Part shown: in pieces, positions 36,565 to 43,493 of the stretch
Position numbering within the stretch: position 1 is the stretch's first letter
Layout of the letters: each line of letters opens with the position of its first letter
Assembly: GCF_000745315.1 (NCBI RefSeq)
Contig: NZ_JQNQ01000001.1
Location: 1,116,001-1,180,000 of the forward strand
Origin: Salegentibacter sp. Hel_I_6
GTDB lineage: Bacteria; Bacteroidota; Bacteroidia; Flavobacteriales; Flavobacteriaceae
Direction of reading: 5' to 3'
DNA: 64,000 bases
The notes under the pieces: generated by a model
What the model was told of the DNA's origin: nothing
What the model saw: only the letters and a program-made list of their open reading frames with translations
The model's database searches: none
Made by a program: the position numbers and the translations under genes

Positions 36565-37116
36565 TTATACTTTTTCTACTTGCATATAACTCAATTCTAA
36601 TGGCGTTTTTCTTCCGAAAATCTTAACCATCACTTCAAGTTTACGCTTTTCTTCATTTATTTTCTCTACAGTTCCATTAAAGCCGTTAAACGGACCGTCT
36701 ATAACTTTTATGGTTTCTCCTATAGTGAATGGAATCGCAACATTATCGGTTTTCACTGAAAGCTCATCTACTTTTCCAAGCATTCTGTTCACTTCAGATT
36801 TTCTAAGCGGAACAGGATCTCCTCCTTTAGTTTCGCCCAAAAAACCAATAACACCGTTAATATTTTTAATTACGTGCGGCATCTCCCCATCAAGGTTAGC
36901 CTGAATCATTACATAACCAGGAAAGTAAACACGTTCTTTGTTTACCTTCTTGCCGTTCCTAATTTGGATCACTTTTTCGGTAGGAACTAAAACCTGATCA
37001 AGATAATCTTCCATTCCAAGATGGTTAACTTCTTTCTCAATATAATCCTTAACCTTGTTTTCCTGACCACTAACGGCACGAACTACATACCACTTTTTTT
37101 CCTTTCCTTCTGCCAT
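36565..37116 (-). CDS. nusG: Transcription termination/antitermination factor NusG
   Basis: 183 residues from the ATG at 37116. The open frame continues 23 codons upstream, but those overlap secE and do not look like NusG. The NGN domain (KKWYVVRAVSGQENKVKDYIEKEV, RVYFPGYVMIQANLDGEM, GVIGFLGETKGGDPVPL) binds the polymerase clamp, and the KOW domain (GETIKVIDGPFNGFNGTVEKINEEKRKLEVMVKIFGRKTPLEL) can bind Rho or S10. Ten bases downstream of secE. Confidence 0.98.
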   Translation of the reverse strand: MAEGKEKKWYVVRAVSGQENKVKDYIEKEVNHLGMEDYLDQVLVPTEKVIQIRNGKKVNKERVYFPGYVMIQANLDGEMPHVIKNINGVIGFLGETKGGDPVPLRKSEVNRMLGKVDELSVKTDNVAIPFTIGETIKVIDGPFNGFNGTVEKINEEKRKLEVMVKIFGRKTPLELSYMQVEKV

Positions 37117-37126
37117 CTTAATATCT

Positions 37127-37324
37127 TTAAGATTTAATCCATTTGAAATATTCCTCGATAGCGGAGCTAAATACGGTATCCACACCCCAAATTGCTAAAG
37201 AGAAAATTATAGAAAAAACCGCAACAAGTATGGTAAGCCTTTGTGCTTCTGGCCAACTTGTCCAGGTAACGTGGTTTCTTAATTCGTTATAAGATTCTGA
37301 TATATAATTGCCGATTCCTGCCAT
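37127..37324 (-). CDS. secE: Preprotein translocase subunit SecE
   Basis: 65 residues with the single-helix short form of SecE typical outside enterobacteria. YNELRNHVTWTSWPEAQRLTILVAVFSIIFSLAIWGVDTVF contains the conserved amphipathic W-P-x2-E-x2-R motif followed by the membrane helix. Part of the SecYEG channel. Located between tRNA-Trp and nusG. Confidence 0.97.
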   Translation of the reverse strand: MAGIGNYISESYNELRNHVTWTSWPEAQRLTILVAVFSIIFSLAIWGVDTVFSSAIEEYFKWIKS

Positions 37325-37341
37325 GTGATTCTAAAGGTATT

Positions 37342-37359
37342 TGCACGAATTGAGAGGCT
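37342..37359. repeat. Direct repeat of the tRNA-Trp 3' end
   Basis: This 18-mer matches 37403-37420 (the tRNA-Trp acceptor/T-arm 3' end and its next two bases) at 16 of 18 positions, 61 bases away on the downstream side of the tRNA. It may be a remnant of a duplicated tRNA or of an integration event. Confidence 0.5.
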
Positions 37360-37404
37360 TCCTATAATTATCCTAAGGATTGGCTTCTCGCCTCGCTTTA
37401 TCTG

Positions 37405-37477
37405 CACGGGTTGAGAGGCTCGAACTCCCGACACCTGGTTTTGGAGACCAGTGCTCTACCAACTGAGCTAAACCCGT
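37405..37477 (-). tRNA. tRNA-Trp (CCA)
   Basis: 73 bases. Acceptor ACGGGTT/AACCCGT, D-arm TAGCTCAGTTGG, anticodon stem CTGGT/ACCAG around CTCCAAA (anticodon CCA), T-arm GAGTTCGAGCC, discriminator G. No CCA is encoded. It lies between tuf and secE. Confidence 0.97.
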
Positions 37478-37494
37478 AAATATAATATAAAGGA

Positions 37495-37525
37495 AGGTTT
37501 CCCGCCCTGGCGGGAAACCTTTTTA
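37495..37525. terminator. Hairpin after tuf
   Basis: AGGTTTCCCGCC (37495-37506) and GGCGGGAAACCT (37509-37520) form a 12-bp stem. On the minus strand the tail is only moderately T-rich, so it may be a partial terminator that lets tRNA-Trp and secE be co-transcribed with tuf; the better T-tract is on the plus strand. Confidence 0.6.
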
Positions 37526-37539
37526 TATTTAAACTGTAA

Positions 37540-38727
37540 TTAGTCTAAAATTTCAGTAACCTGTCCAGCACCTACTGTTCTACCACCTTCACGGATAGCG
37601 AAACGTAGACCAACATTCATTGCAATTGTCTGGATAAGTTCAACAGTAATTGTAAGGTTATCACCAGGCATTACCATTTCTACTCCATCAGGAAGATTAA
37701 TTGTTCCTGTTACATCAGTTGTACGTACATAAAACTGGGGACGGTAGTTGTTATGGAATGGAGTGTGACGTCCACCTTCTTCTTTCTTAAGGATATAAAC
37801 CTCTGCTTTAAACTTAGCGTGAGGAGTTACAGATCCAGGCTTAGTGATTACCATACCTCTTGAAATCTGAGACTTTTCAATACCTCTAAGTAGAATACCT
37901 ACGTTATCTCCAGCTTCACCTCTATCAAGAATCTTACGGAACATTTCAACCCCAGTAATAGTAGAAGTAAGTTTTTCAGCCCCCATACCAATGATCTCTA
38001 CAGAATCTCCAGTGTTAGCTACACCAGTCTCAATACGACCAGTTGCAACAGTACCACGACCTGTAATAGAGAATACATCTTCTATAGGCATCAAGAAAGG
38101 CTTATCTACATCACGCTCTGGCAATTCGATCCAGTTATCAACAGCTTCCATCAAATCAAGAACTGTTTTAGACCATTTCTCATCTCCTTCAAGTGCACCA
38201 AGAGCAGAACCTGAAATTACAGGACCATTATCTCCATCATACTCATAGAAAGAAAGAAGATCTCTAACCTCCATTTCAACTAGCTCTAAAAGCTCTTCAT
38301 CATCAACAAGGTCAACTTTGTTCAAGAATACAACGATTCTTGGAATTCCAACCTGACGCCCTAAAAGGATGTGCTCACGAGTCTGAGGCATCGGACCATC
38401 TGTAGCAGCAACCACAAGAATAGCACCGTCCATTTGAGCAGCACCTGTAACCATGTTCTTTACGTAATCGGCGTGACCAGGACAGTCAACGTGAGCGTAA
38501 TGACGGTTAGCAGTAGAATACTCTACGTGAGAAGAGTTAATTGTAATACCTCTTTCTTTTTCTTCAGGAGCATTATCAATTTGATCAAAAGCACTAGCTT
38601 CTGAATATCCAGCATCAGCCATTACTTTAGTAATCGCTGCTGTTAAAGTCGTTTTTCCGTGATCTACGTGTCCAATTGTACCTATGTTAAGGTGCGGTTT
38701 GGAACGATCGTATGTTTCCTTTGCCAT
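37540..38727 (-). CDS. tuf: Elongation factor Tu
   Basis: 395-residue translational GTPase that delivers aminoacyl-tRNA to the ribosome. P-loop GHVDHGKTT, switch I ERGITINSSHVEY, DCPGHADY, NKVD and the domain 2/3 motifs GRGTVATGRIETG and GGRTVGAGQVTEI. It is preceded by four tRNA genes and followed by tRNA-Trp, secE and nusG, all on the minus strand. The only tuf gene in this window. Confidence 0.99.
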   Translation of the reverse strand: MAKETYDRSKPHLNIGTIGHVDHGKTTLTAAITKVMADAGYSEASAFDQIDNAPEEKERGITINSSHVEYSTANRHYAHVDCPGHADYVKNMVTGAAQMDGAILVVAATDGPMPQTREHILLGRQVGIPRIVVFLNKVDLVDDEELLELVEMEVRDLLSFYEYDGDNGPVISGSALGALEGDEKWSKTVLDLMEAVDNWIELPERDVDKPFLMPIEDVFSITGRGTVATGRIETGVANTGDSVEIIGMGAEKLTSTITGVEMFRKILDRGEAGDNVGILLRGIEKSQISRGMVITKPGSVTPHAKFKAEVYILKKEEGGRHTPFHNNYRPQFYVRTTDVTGTINLPDGVEMVMPGDNLTITVELIQTIAMNVGLRFAIREGGRTVGAGQVTEILD

Positions 38728-38783
38728 AATTAATACTTATTTAATCTTAGTTATATATTAGTGTTCAATTTAATACAATCTAG

Positions 38784-38855
38784 AGCCAACGACGAGAATT
38801 GAACTCGTGACCTCTTCCTTACCAAGGAAACGCTCTACCCCTGAGCTACGTCGGC
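38784..38855 (-). tRNA. tRNA-Thr (GGT)
   Basis: 72 bases. Acceptor GCCGACG/CGTTGGC (one G-U), D-arm TAGCTCAGGGG, loop TTGGTAA with anticodon GGT, T-arm GAGTTCAATTC. No CCA is encoded. It is the tRNA immediately upstream of tuf, in the place of E. coli thrT. Confidence 0.96.
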
Positions 38856-39002
38856 AAGCCGAAAGTTTCCACTTTCAAGGTTCACCGGTTCAAAACAAGA
38901 AAAACCATAAACCAGCATTGGTTTACGGATGTTTAATTTTTACTTAAACCGGAAAAATAAATTTAGAAAACAAGAAATAAATTCTCTTGCTTTCTAATTA
39001 AG

Positions 39003-39075
39003 AGCGGGAGACCGGGTTCGAACCGGCGACATTCAGCTTGGAAGGCTGACGCTCTACCAACTGAGCTACTCCCGC
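39003..39075 (-). tRNA. tRNA-Gly (TCC)
   Basis: 73 bases. Acceptor GCGGGAG/CTCCCGC, D-arm TAGCTCAGTTGG, anticodon stem TCAGC/GCTGA around CTTCCAA (anticodon TCC), T-arm CGGTTCGAACC. No CCA is encoded. Third tRNA of the tuf cluster. Confidence 0.96.
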
Positions 39076-39172
39076 ATTACCATTAAATCTAATTAGATCA
39101 TCTTCTAAGCTTGATGATCTCGTTTGGATGGTTCCAAACTTCGACTCAAAAACTACTGTTTTTAAATCTTTG

Positions 39173-39254
<82 letters not shown>

Positions 39255-39457
39255 AAATTTATTTTTCCACTATTTCATAGAACCATAGCTGGCAAGCCAA
39301 CTAAGCTTTATGACGGTTTGTTTTTTTAACGGCTGCAAATAAACGTAATTTTACAGCACCGTCCAAAGCATTTTTTAAAATTTTTCTATAAAATTTTTAG
39401 CAACTTAATTTTCAATAAATTAAGTTTAAAAAATACATTTTATTTCAAAATTTCAAG

Positions 39458-39531
39458 AGCCGATGGAGGGACTCGAACCCACGACCTGCTGATTACAAAT
39501 CAGCTGCTCTAGCCAGCTGAGCTACATCGGC
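39458..39531 (-). tRNA. tRNA-Thr (TGT), copy 2
   Basis: 74 bases, identical to the copy at 16979-17052. It is the first tRNA of the tuf cluster, in the place of E. coli thrU. The 203 bases between it and tRNA-Tyr contain only AT-rich sequence and a weak CTTAATT/AATTAAG hairpin near 39406-39426. Confidence 0.97.
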
Positions 39532-39552
39532 CTTTACGCTACTTTTTAGCAT

Positions 39553-39579
39553 AAAAAAGTCCGCTATTTCTAACGGACT
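39553..39579 (-). terminator. Terminator after hpf
   Basis: AGTCCG (39558-39563) pairs with CGGACT (39574-39579); on the minus strand the stem is followed by TTTTTT. It ends the rpsU-xerC-hpf unit and almost touches the promoter box of the tRNA-tuf operon. Confidence 0.75.
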
Positions 39580-39580
39580 G

Positions 39581-39609
39581 CAAATGTATATAAATTATTT
39601 CTTTCACAA
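39581..39609 (-). promoter_or_regulatory. Promoter of the tRNA-tuf operon
   Basis: Minus-strand TTG (39607-39609), 18-base spacer, TACATTTG (39581-39588): a strong match to the Bacteroidota consensus. Transcription would begin near 39575, about 43 bases before tRNA-Thr(TGT). Confidence 0.7.
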
Positions 39610-39631
39610 AACATTTCTGCCAAAAAAATAT

Positions 39632-39934
39632 TTAAACATGCGCACTTAATTTTTCTTTGCGTTTAATTAACTGTCTTTGCAGGGATGTAGCACATTCATC
39701 TACACATTCCTCAAATTTCTTACAGGTTTTTTTAACCATGATATCTCCACCGGGAATACTCAATAAAATTTCAGTTACCTTATTATCTTTTCCGCTGGTA
39801 TTTTGAACTTTTAGAAAGACATCAGCATAAATAATTTTATCGTAATAATTTTCAAGCCTATCCAATTTTCGTTGGATGAAATCAATTAATTTTTGATCGG
39901 CATTGAAGTTAACAGATTGCACATTTACTTTCAT
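39632..39934 (-). CDS. hpf: Ribosome hibernation-promoting factor, short form
   Basis: 100 residues of the HPF/RaiA (YfiA) family: beta-alpha-beta-beta-beta-alpha pattern with KVNVQSVNFNADQKLIDFIQRKLDRLENYYDKI and VTEILLSIPGGDIMVKKTCKKFEECVDECATSLQRQLIKRKEK. It binds the 30S decoding region and inactivates ribosomes in slow growth. It lacks the C-terminal dimerisation domain of long HPF. Last gene of the rpsU-xerC-hpf run, 28 bases after the recombinase. Confidence 0.93.
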   Translation of the reverse strand: MKVNVQSVNFNADQKLIDFIQRKLDRLENYYDKIIYADVFLKVQNTSGKDNKVTEILLSIPGGDIMVKKTCKKFEECVDECATSLQRQLIKRKEKLSAHV

Positions 39935-39962
39935 CTTCAGTAGAATTTAATTAAACATTATT

Positions 39963-40856
39963 TTAATTGGTCTTTTTATTACGTGGGTGCGCCATTTGAT
40001 GAACTTTACTAAGTTCTGAAATACTATTGTGGGTATATACCTGCGTAGCTGCAAGACTGGAATGCCCAAGCAATTCTTTTACGGCGTTTAGGTTAGCACC
40101 CTGGTTTAATAAATGCGTAGCAAAGGAATGCCGCAGGATATGCGGACTTTTTTTTATTTTGCCAGACACCTTACTAAAATAATTATTTATAATTCTATAA
40201 ACAAGACTTTCGTATAATTTAATACCTTTTTGAGAGACAAATAGATAGGGAACCTCCTGGCTTGTTAATATCGTTGCGCGTTGATCTATATAGTTTTTCA
40301 GATTTGAAATTACGCCGGGTAAAAGCGGAATAATTCTTTCTTTCTGCCTCTTACCCAGAACTTTTATATATTTCCCGGCTAAATCCACGTTCTGGACCTT
40401 GATATCAATAAGCTCTATACGCCTTATTCCCGTAGTATAAAAAAGCTCTACAATTAGCCTATCCCGAAGTCCCTCAAAATCTGAAGTATCAATTTGTTCC
40501 AAAACCTCTTTTATTTCTATTTCAGAAAAGGGAACCTGGATCTTAGATGCAGTTTTTAAAGCTTTATGTTTCGCCAGAGGTGAAAATTCTATATCAGCCG
40601 TTTTCTGAAGAAATCGATAATAAGCCTTTAAAGAACTAATTTTTCGATTAATACTTCTATTAGATACCCCCTGATCTACCAAAGAAACAATCCAATTTCT
40701 TATTTGGGCATAATTCACTTTACTCAGATCATTTTCTTCAAATTCAAATTGAATAAATTCAGAGAAAGATTCTAAATCGTTCTTGTAAGCAGTTAAGGTA
40801 TTGGGAGAATATTTTTTCTCTAATTGGAGGTAATCTAAAAATTGAGGAAAGGGCAT
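39963..40856 (-). CDS. Tyrosine recombinase (XerC/XerD-like)
   Basis: 297 residues from the ATG at 40856. An in-frame TTG at 40886 is inside a terminator-like hairpin and would add ten residues lacking family similarity. N-terminal SAM-like domain (FLDYLQLEKKYSPNTLTAYKNDLESFSEFIQ) and catalytic domain with TTGIRRIELIDI (Arg I), HILRHSFATHLLNQGANL (HxxR), LGHSSLAATQVYTH (His and nucleophile Tyr). The core gene order with rpsU and hpf points to a chromosome-dimer-resolution Xer enzyme rather than a mobile-element integrase; XerC versus XerD cannot be fixed without a phylogeny. Confidence 0.9.
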   Translation of the reverse strand: MPFPQFLDYLQLEKKYSPNTLTAYKNDLESFSEFIQFEFEENDLSKVNYAQIRNWIVSLVDQGVSNRSINRKISSLKAYYRFLQKTADIEFSPLAKHKALKTASKIQVPFSEIEIKEVLEQIDTSDFEGLRDRLIVELFYTTGIRRIELIDIKVQNVDLAGKYIKVLGKRQKERIIPLLPGVISNLKNYIDQRATILTSQEVPYLFVSQKGIKLYESLVYRIINNYFSKVSGKIKKSPHILRHSFATHLLNQGANLNAVKELLGHSSLAATQVYTHNSISELSKVHQMAHPRNKKTN

Positions 40857-40906
40857 AAAAAAACTGTTGATAGACAAAGTTAGCAAACTTTAATCTATCA
40901 ACAGTT
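40857..40906 (-). terminator. Long hairpin and U-tract directly before the xer ATG
   Basis: AACTGTTGATAGA (40862-40874) and TCTATCAACAGTT (40894-40906) pair perfectly over 13 bases; an inner AAAGTT/AACTTT stem extends it. On the minus strand a run of seven T follows and is followed directly by the recombinase ATG. Reads as the rpsU terminator or an attenuator. Confidence 0.75.
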
Positions 40907-40951
40907 ATATTGTTTTCCCGAATAGCTTCGGGGAAATTCGATTATATCTTA

Positions 40952-41146
40952 CTAGATATCTTCCTGATCTCTCAAATGCTGAATGTACTCGGCTTTTTGA
41001 ACCTGAGCTCTCTTCGCAACAGAAGGTTTCGTAAAATGCTGGCGGCTTCTCAGCTGGCGCATTGTTCCGGTTTTATCGAATTTTCGCTTAAAACGCTTTA
41101 GCGCTCTATCTATATTTTCTCCGTCTTTTACTGGTATTATTAACAT
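40952..41146 (-). CDS. rpsU: 30S ribosomal protein S21
   Basis: 64 residues: IPVKDGENIDRALKRFKRKFDKTGTMRQLRSRQHFTKPSVAKRAQVQKAEYI is the bS21 family, near the anti-Shine-Dalgarno region of the 30S platform. In Bacteroidota S21 helps to sequester the 16S tail, which agrees with the scarcity of Shine-Dalgarno sequences in this window. It has a clear promoter, and a long hairpin separates it from the recombinase gene. Confidence 0.97.
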   Translation of the reverse strand: MLIIPVKDGENIDRALKRFKRKFDKTGTMRQLRSRQHFTKPSVAKRAQVQKAEYIQHLRDQEDI

Positions 41147-41180
41147 AGTGTCATCACCCCCTTTCTTTAGAAATAGGCTG

Positions 41181-41210
41181 CAAAGATAATTTAAATCTAA
41201 GAACCTGCAA
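41181..41210 (-). promoter_or_regulatory. Promoter of rpsU
   Basis: Minus-strand TTG (41208-41210), 19-base spacer, TATCTTTG (41181-41188). The best consensus promoter in the window; the transcript would start near 41174, about 28 bases before the rpsU ATG. Confidence 0.75.
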
Positions 41211-41236
41211 CCAATATTTTAATTAATTATTTAAGC

Positions 41237-41289
41237 CTATTTTGCTGCCGGCTTATACTCTTTTTTATCGATAATCATTTTAGCGATAA
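41237..41289 (-). pseudogene. Duplicated 3'-terminal fragment of an acyl-CoA dehydrogenase gene
   Basis: The minus strand encodes IAKMIIDKKEYKPAAK followed by TAG, the same C-terminus as the intact gene (41322-42491) apart from the last residue. The 46 bases 41244-41289 match 41329-41374 with three mismatches, all at third codon positions (TAT/TAC, AAG/AAA, CCG/CCT). Nothing coding continues upstream. It is a scar of a second, diverged allele. Confidence 0.75.
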
Positions 41290-41321
41290 ATGTGGAATTT
41301 TCGCTAAAATAATTACCTCAA

Positions 41322-42491
41322 CTATCGTGCTGCAGGTTTGTACTCTTTTTTATCGATAATCATTTTAGCGATAATCTCTCTTAAAATTTCAGAAGTTCCT
41401 CCTCCAATAGGTCCTAAACGACTATCGCGAAACATTCTGGCTAAAGGATAATCTTCCATATAACCATACCCTCCTAATAATTGCAGACAGTCGTAAATAA
41501 CTTTATCGGCCATTTTAGTGGAAAGCAATTTAGACATACTTGCTTCTTTCACTACATACTGCCCGTCATTAAGTCTTTTAGCGATAGAATAGTTAAATTC
41601 CTTATTCATCTCTACTTCGCTAGCCATATCGGCTACCGAATGTCTTAAAGCCTGAAATTTATCTATAGTGGTACCAAAAGCTTCTCTTTCGGCCATATAG
41701 CCTAGAGTATAGTCCAGGGCATATTCTGCGCGAGCGTGGGCGTTAATTCCCATAATAAGACGCTCTAAAGCAAAATGTTGCATGATATAAGAGAATCCTT
41801 TTCCTTCTTCACCCATTAGATTTTCAGCAGGAATTTCTACATCATCAAAGGCCAGCTCAGCAGTGTCTGAAGCTCTCCATCCTAATTTATCTAATTTTGA
41901 AGCCGAAATTCCTGGAGTATCGCGATCTACAATAAAAATACTCATTCCTTTATTTCCTTTATCAGGATCAGTTTTGGCAGCAATTGCCAAATAATCTGAA
42001 TATACCCCATTTGTAATAAAGGTTTTGGAACCATTTAAGATATACTTATCTCCTTTTTTTATTGCGGTACTTCGCATTCCTGCCACATCAGAGCCACCAA
42101 AAGGTTCTGTAATACAAAGGCAACCAATTTTTTCACCCTCAATACTTGGTGTTAGGTATTTTTTCTTAATCGCATCGTCACCTTCTTTATTTACGTGAGT
42201 CATTGCCAAATAGGCGTGTGCCCACATTGCAGCAGCAAAACCACCGCTGTTTATCTTTTGAAGTTCTTCAAGAAATATTACGGTATAAAAAATATCAAGA
42301 TCCATCCCGCCATATTCTTCGGGTTGATTAAGACCAAAATATCCCATTTCCCCAAATTTCTTCCAGATAAAACGTTCTATAGTTCCAGATTTCTCCCATT
42401 TATCAATATGAGGCACCACTTCTTTTTGCAAAAATTCCTGAAAACTTTTCCTAAAGAGTTCGTGTTCCTCTGTAAAATACATTGTATTCAT
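41322..42491 (-). CDS. Acyl-CoA dehydrogenase
   Basis: 389-residue FAD enzyme introducing the first double bond in acyl-CoA degradation. CLCITEPFGGSDVAGMRSTA and FITNG form the FAD/substrate site; ERLIMG (in HFALERLIMGINAHARAEY) carries a glutamate where isovaleryl- and long-chain-type enzymes have the catalytic base, while the C-terminal GGGTSEILREIIAK has Gly at the place of the medium-chain enzyme's Glu. This supports an IVD/LCAD-like member; the substrate is not settled. An ACAD C-terminal scar lies just downstream. ATG at 42491; a second ATG three codons later is possible. Confidence 0.93.
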   Translation of the reverse strand: MNTMYFTEEHELFRKSFQEFLQKEVVPHIDKWEKSGTIERFIWKKFGEMGYFGLNQPEEYGGMDLDIFYTVIFLEELQKINSGGFAAAMWAHAYLAMTHVNKEGDDAIKKKYLTPSIEGEKIGCLCITEPFGGSDVAGMRSTAIKKGDKYILNGSKTFITNGVYSDYLAIAAKTDPDKGNKGMSIFIVDRDTPGISASKLDKLGWRASDTAELAFDDVEIPAENLMGEEGKGFSYIMQHFALERLIMGINAHARAEYALDYTLGYMAEREAFGTTIDKFQALRHSVADMASEVEMNKEFNYSIAKRLNDGQYVVKEASMSKLLSTKMADKVIYDCLQLLGGYGYMEDYPLARMFRDSRLGPIGGGTSEILREIIAKMIIDKKEYKPAAR

Positions 42492-42614
42492 AATAATTTC
42501 TTTTTTCTTTTATTGCGAAAGGGAAAGAAATCCCCGGTTCACTAAAATAAAATCATTTTTTTAATATTAGAGATATTCGTACTTATTAAATAAAATTCTT
42601 TTAATTCCGAATAA

Positions 42615-43481
42615 TCAATCTAAGCTCAAATATAATTGAATTCTATCGATTTTATCTGAAGGAAAACTTTCTATTTTTGATAATTCTTCAAAAGACCTGA
42701 TTTCTTCGTGCAGTTGGCGATAGTCGATAATTTCTCTGGCAAGTTCATATCTTATATAAGGCACCTCAACCAATTCTAAAACTTTCGCTTCGTTAATATT
42801 TATTAAACTGAAATTTTCAAGCTTAATAACACGAAATTGTCTTTGAAGATTCTCCCGGGTTTCATAATTTAAACCATAGATATCTTTTAATTGGAGTTCA
42901 CTTCTAAAACCACCAATTTTGGTTCGGTAGTTTACAATACGGTTTGCAAGCACCTCTCCTATTCCGGTGACCTGACGCAAATCTTCTGGTTCCGCATTAT
43001 TCAAATCTGAAACAGCTACAAGAGATGTAGGCTCTGCAAACTTCTTTTCCTTTTCAGCTTCAATAACCCAATCTGGAAATTTAAAGTATGGCGAAATAAC
43101 AGCAAGTAAAGAATCTGAAACCCCGGTAACTCTCTTAAAATCTTCCGCAGAATTAATCCATTTATTTTCATTTCTAAATTGATGAAGCCTATCAATTTCT
43201 GCAAGACTCATTCCAAGACTGTAACCTTTAAAATCGGTTATATAATTAGGATTAAAAGGAAATATTTTCACCGAATCTGCTTCGGCTCTGGCGAGTTTTA
43301 TGGAATCTATTTGAGCCTGGAAACCTTCAATTTCCTCCTGGCTTAAATCGCTTTTTGTACTTTCAGTAGAAAAATTAGAGAAATAATAAATAGCCTGAAG
43401 CACAATTATAATACATACCAAAAGAAAAATCCCATTTTGTTGGCTCCTTGTGAACACAAAATGGGATTTTATCGGTTTCAT
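42615..43481 (-). CDS. ComEA-like helix-hairpin-helix protein
   Basis: 288 residues. One N-terminal transmembrane helix (about 15-33) after a basic start; the remainder is extracytoplasmic with repeated HhH units: DLNNAEPEDLRQVTGIGEVLANRIVNYRTKIGGF is the canonical one, preceded by a degenerate IDRLHQFRNENKWINSAEDFKRVTGVSDSLL and followed by ININEAKVLELVEVPYIRYELAREIIDYRQ. ComEA-type proteins bind DNA during uptake; a competence role here is inference. It starts 12 bases after the AGCS fusion gene. Confidence 0.85.
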   Translation of the reverse strand: MKPIKSHFVFTRSQQNGIFLLVCIIIVLQAIYYFSNFSTESTKSDLSQEEIEGFQAQIDSIKLARAEADSVKIFPFNPNYITDFKGYSLGMSLAEIDRLHQFRNENKWINSAEDFKRVTGVSDSLLAVISPYFKFPDWVIEAEKEKKFAEPTSLVAVSDLNNAEPEDLRQVTGIGEVLANRIVNYRTKIGGFRSELQLKDIYGLNYETRENLQRQFRVIKLENFSLININEAKVLELVEVPYIRYELAREIIDYRQLHEEIRSFEELSKIESFPSDKIDRIQLYLSLD

Positions 43482-43493
43482 ATTATTTAAAGA

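Noticed and set aside
36565..37185. Longer NusG starting at 37185
   Set aside because: The additional codons overlap secE and are not NusG-like; the ATG at 37116 is ten bases after the secE stop.
39963..40856. Tyrosine recombinase as a mobile-element integrase
   Set aside because: It lies in the conserved rpsU-xer-hpf-tuf order with no cargo or attachment repeats around it; chromosomal Xer function is more likely.
40476..40886. XerC start at TTG 40886
   Set aside because: That codon lies within the terminator hairpin; the ATG at 40856 gives the normal N-terminus.
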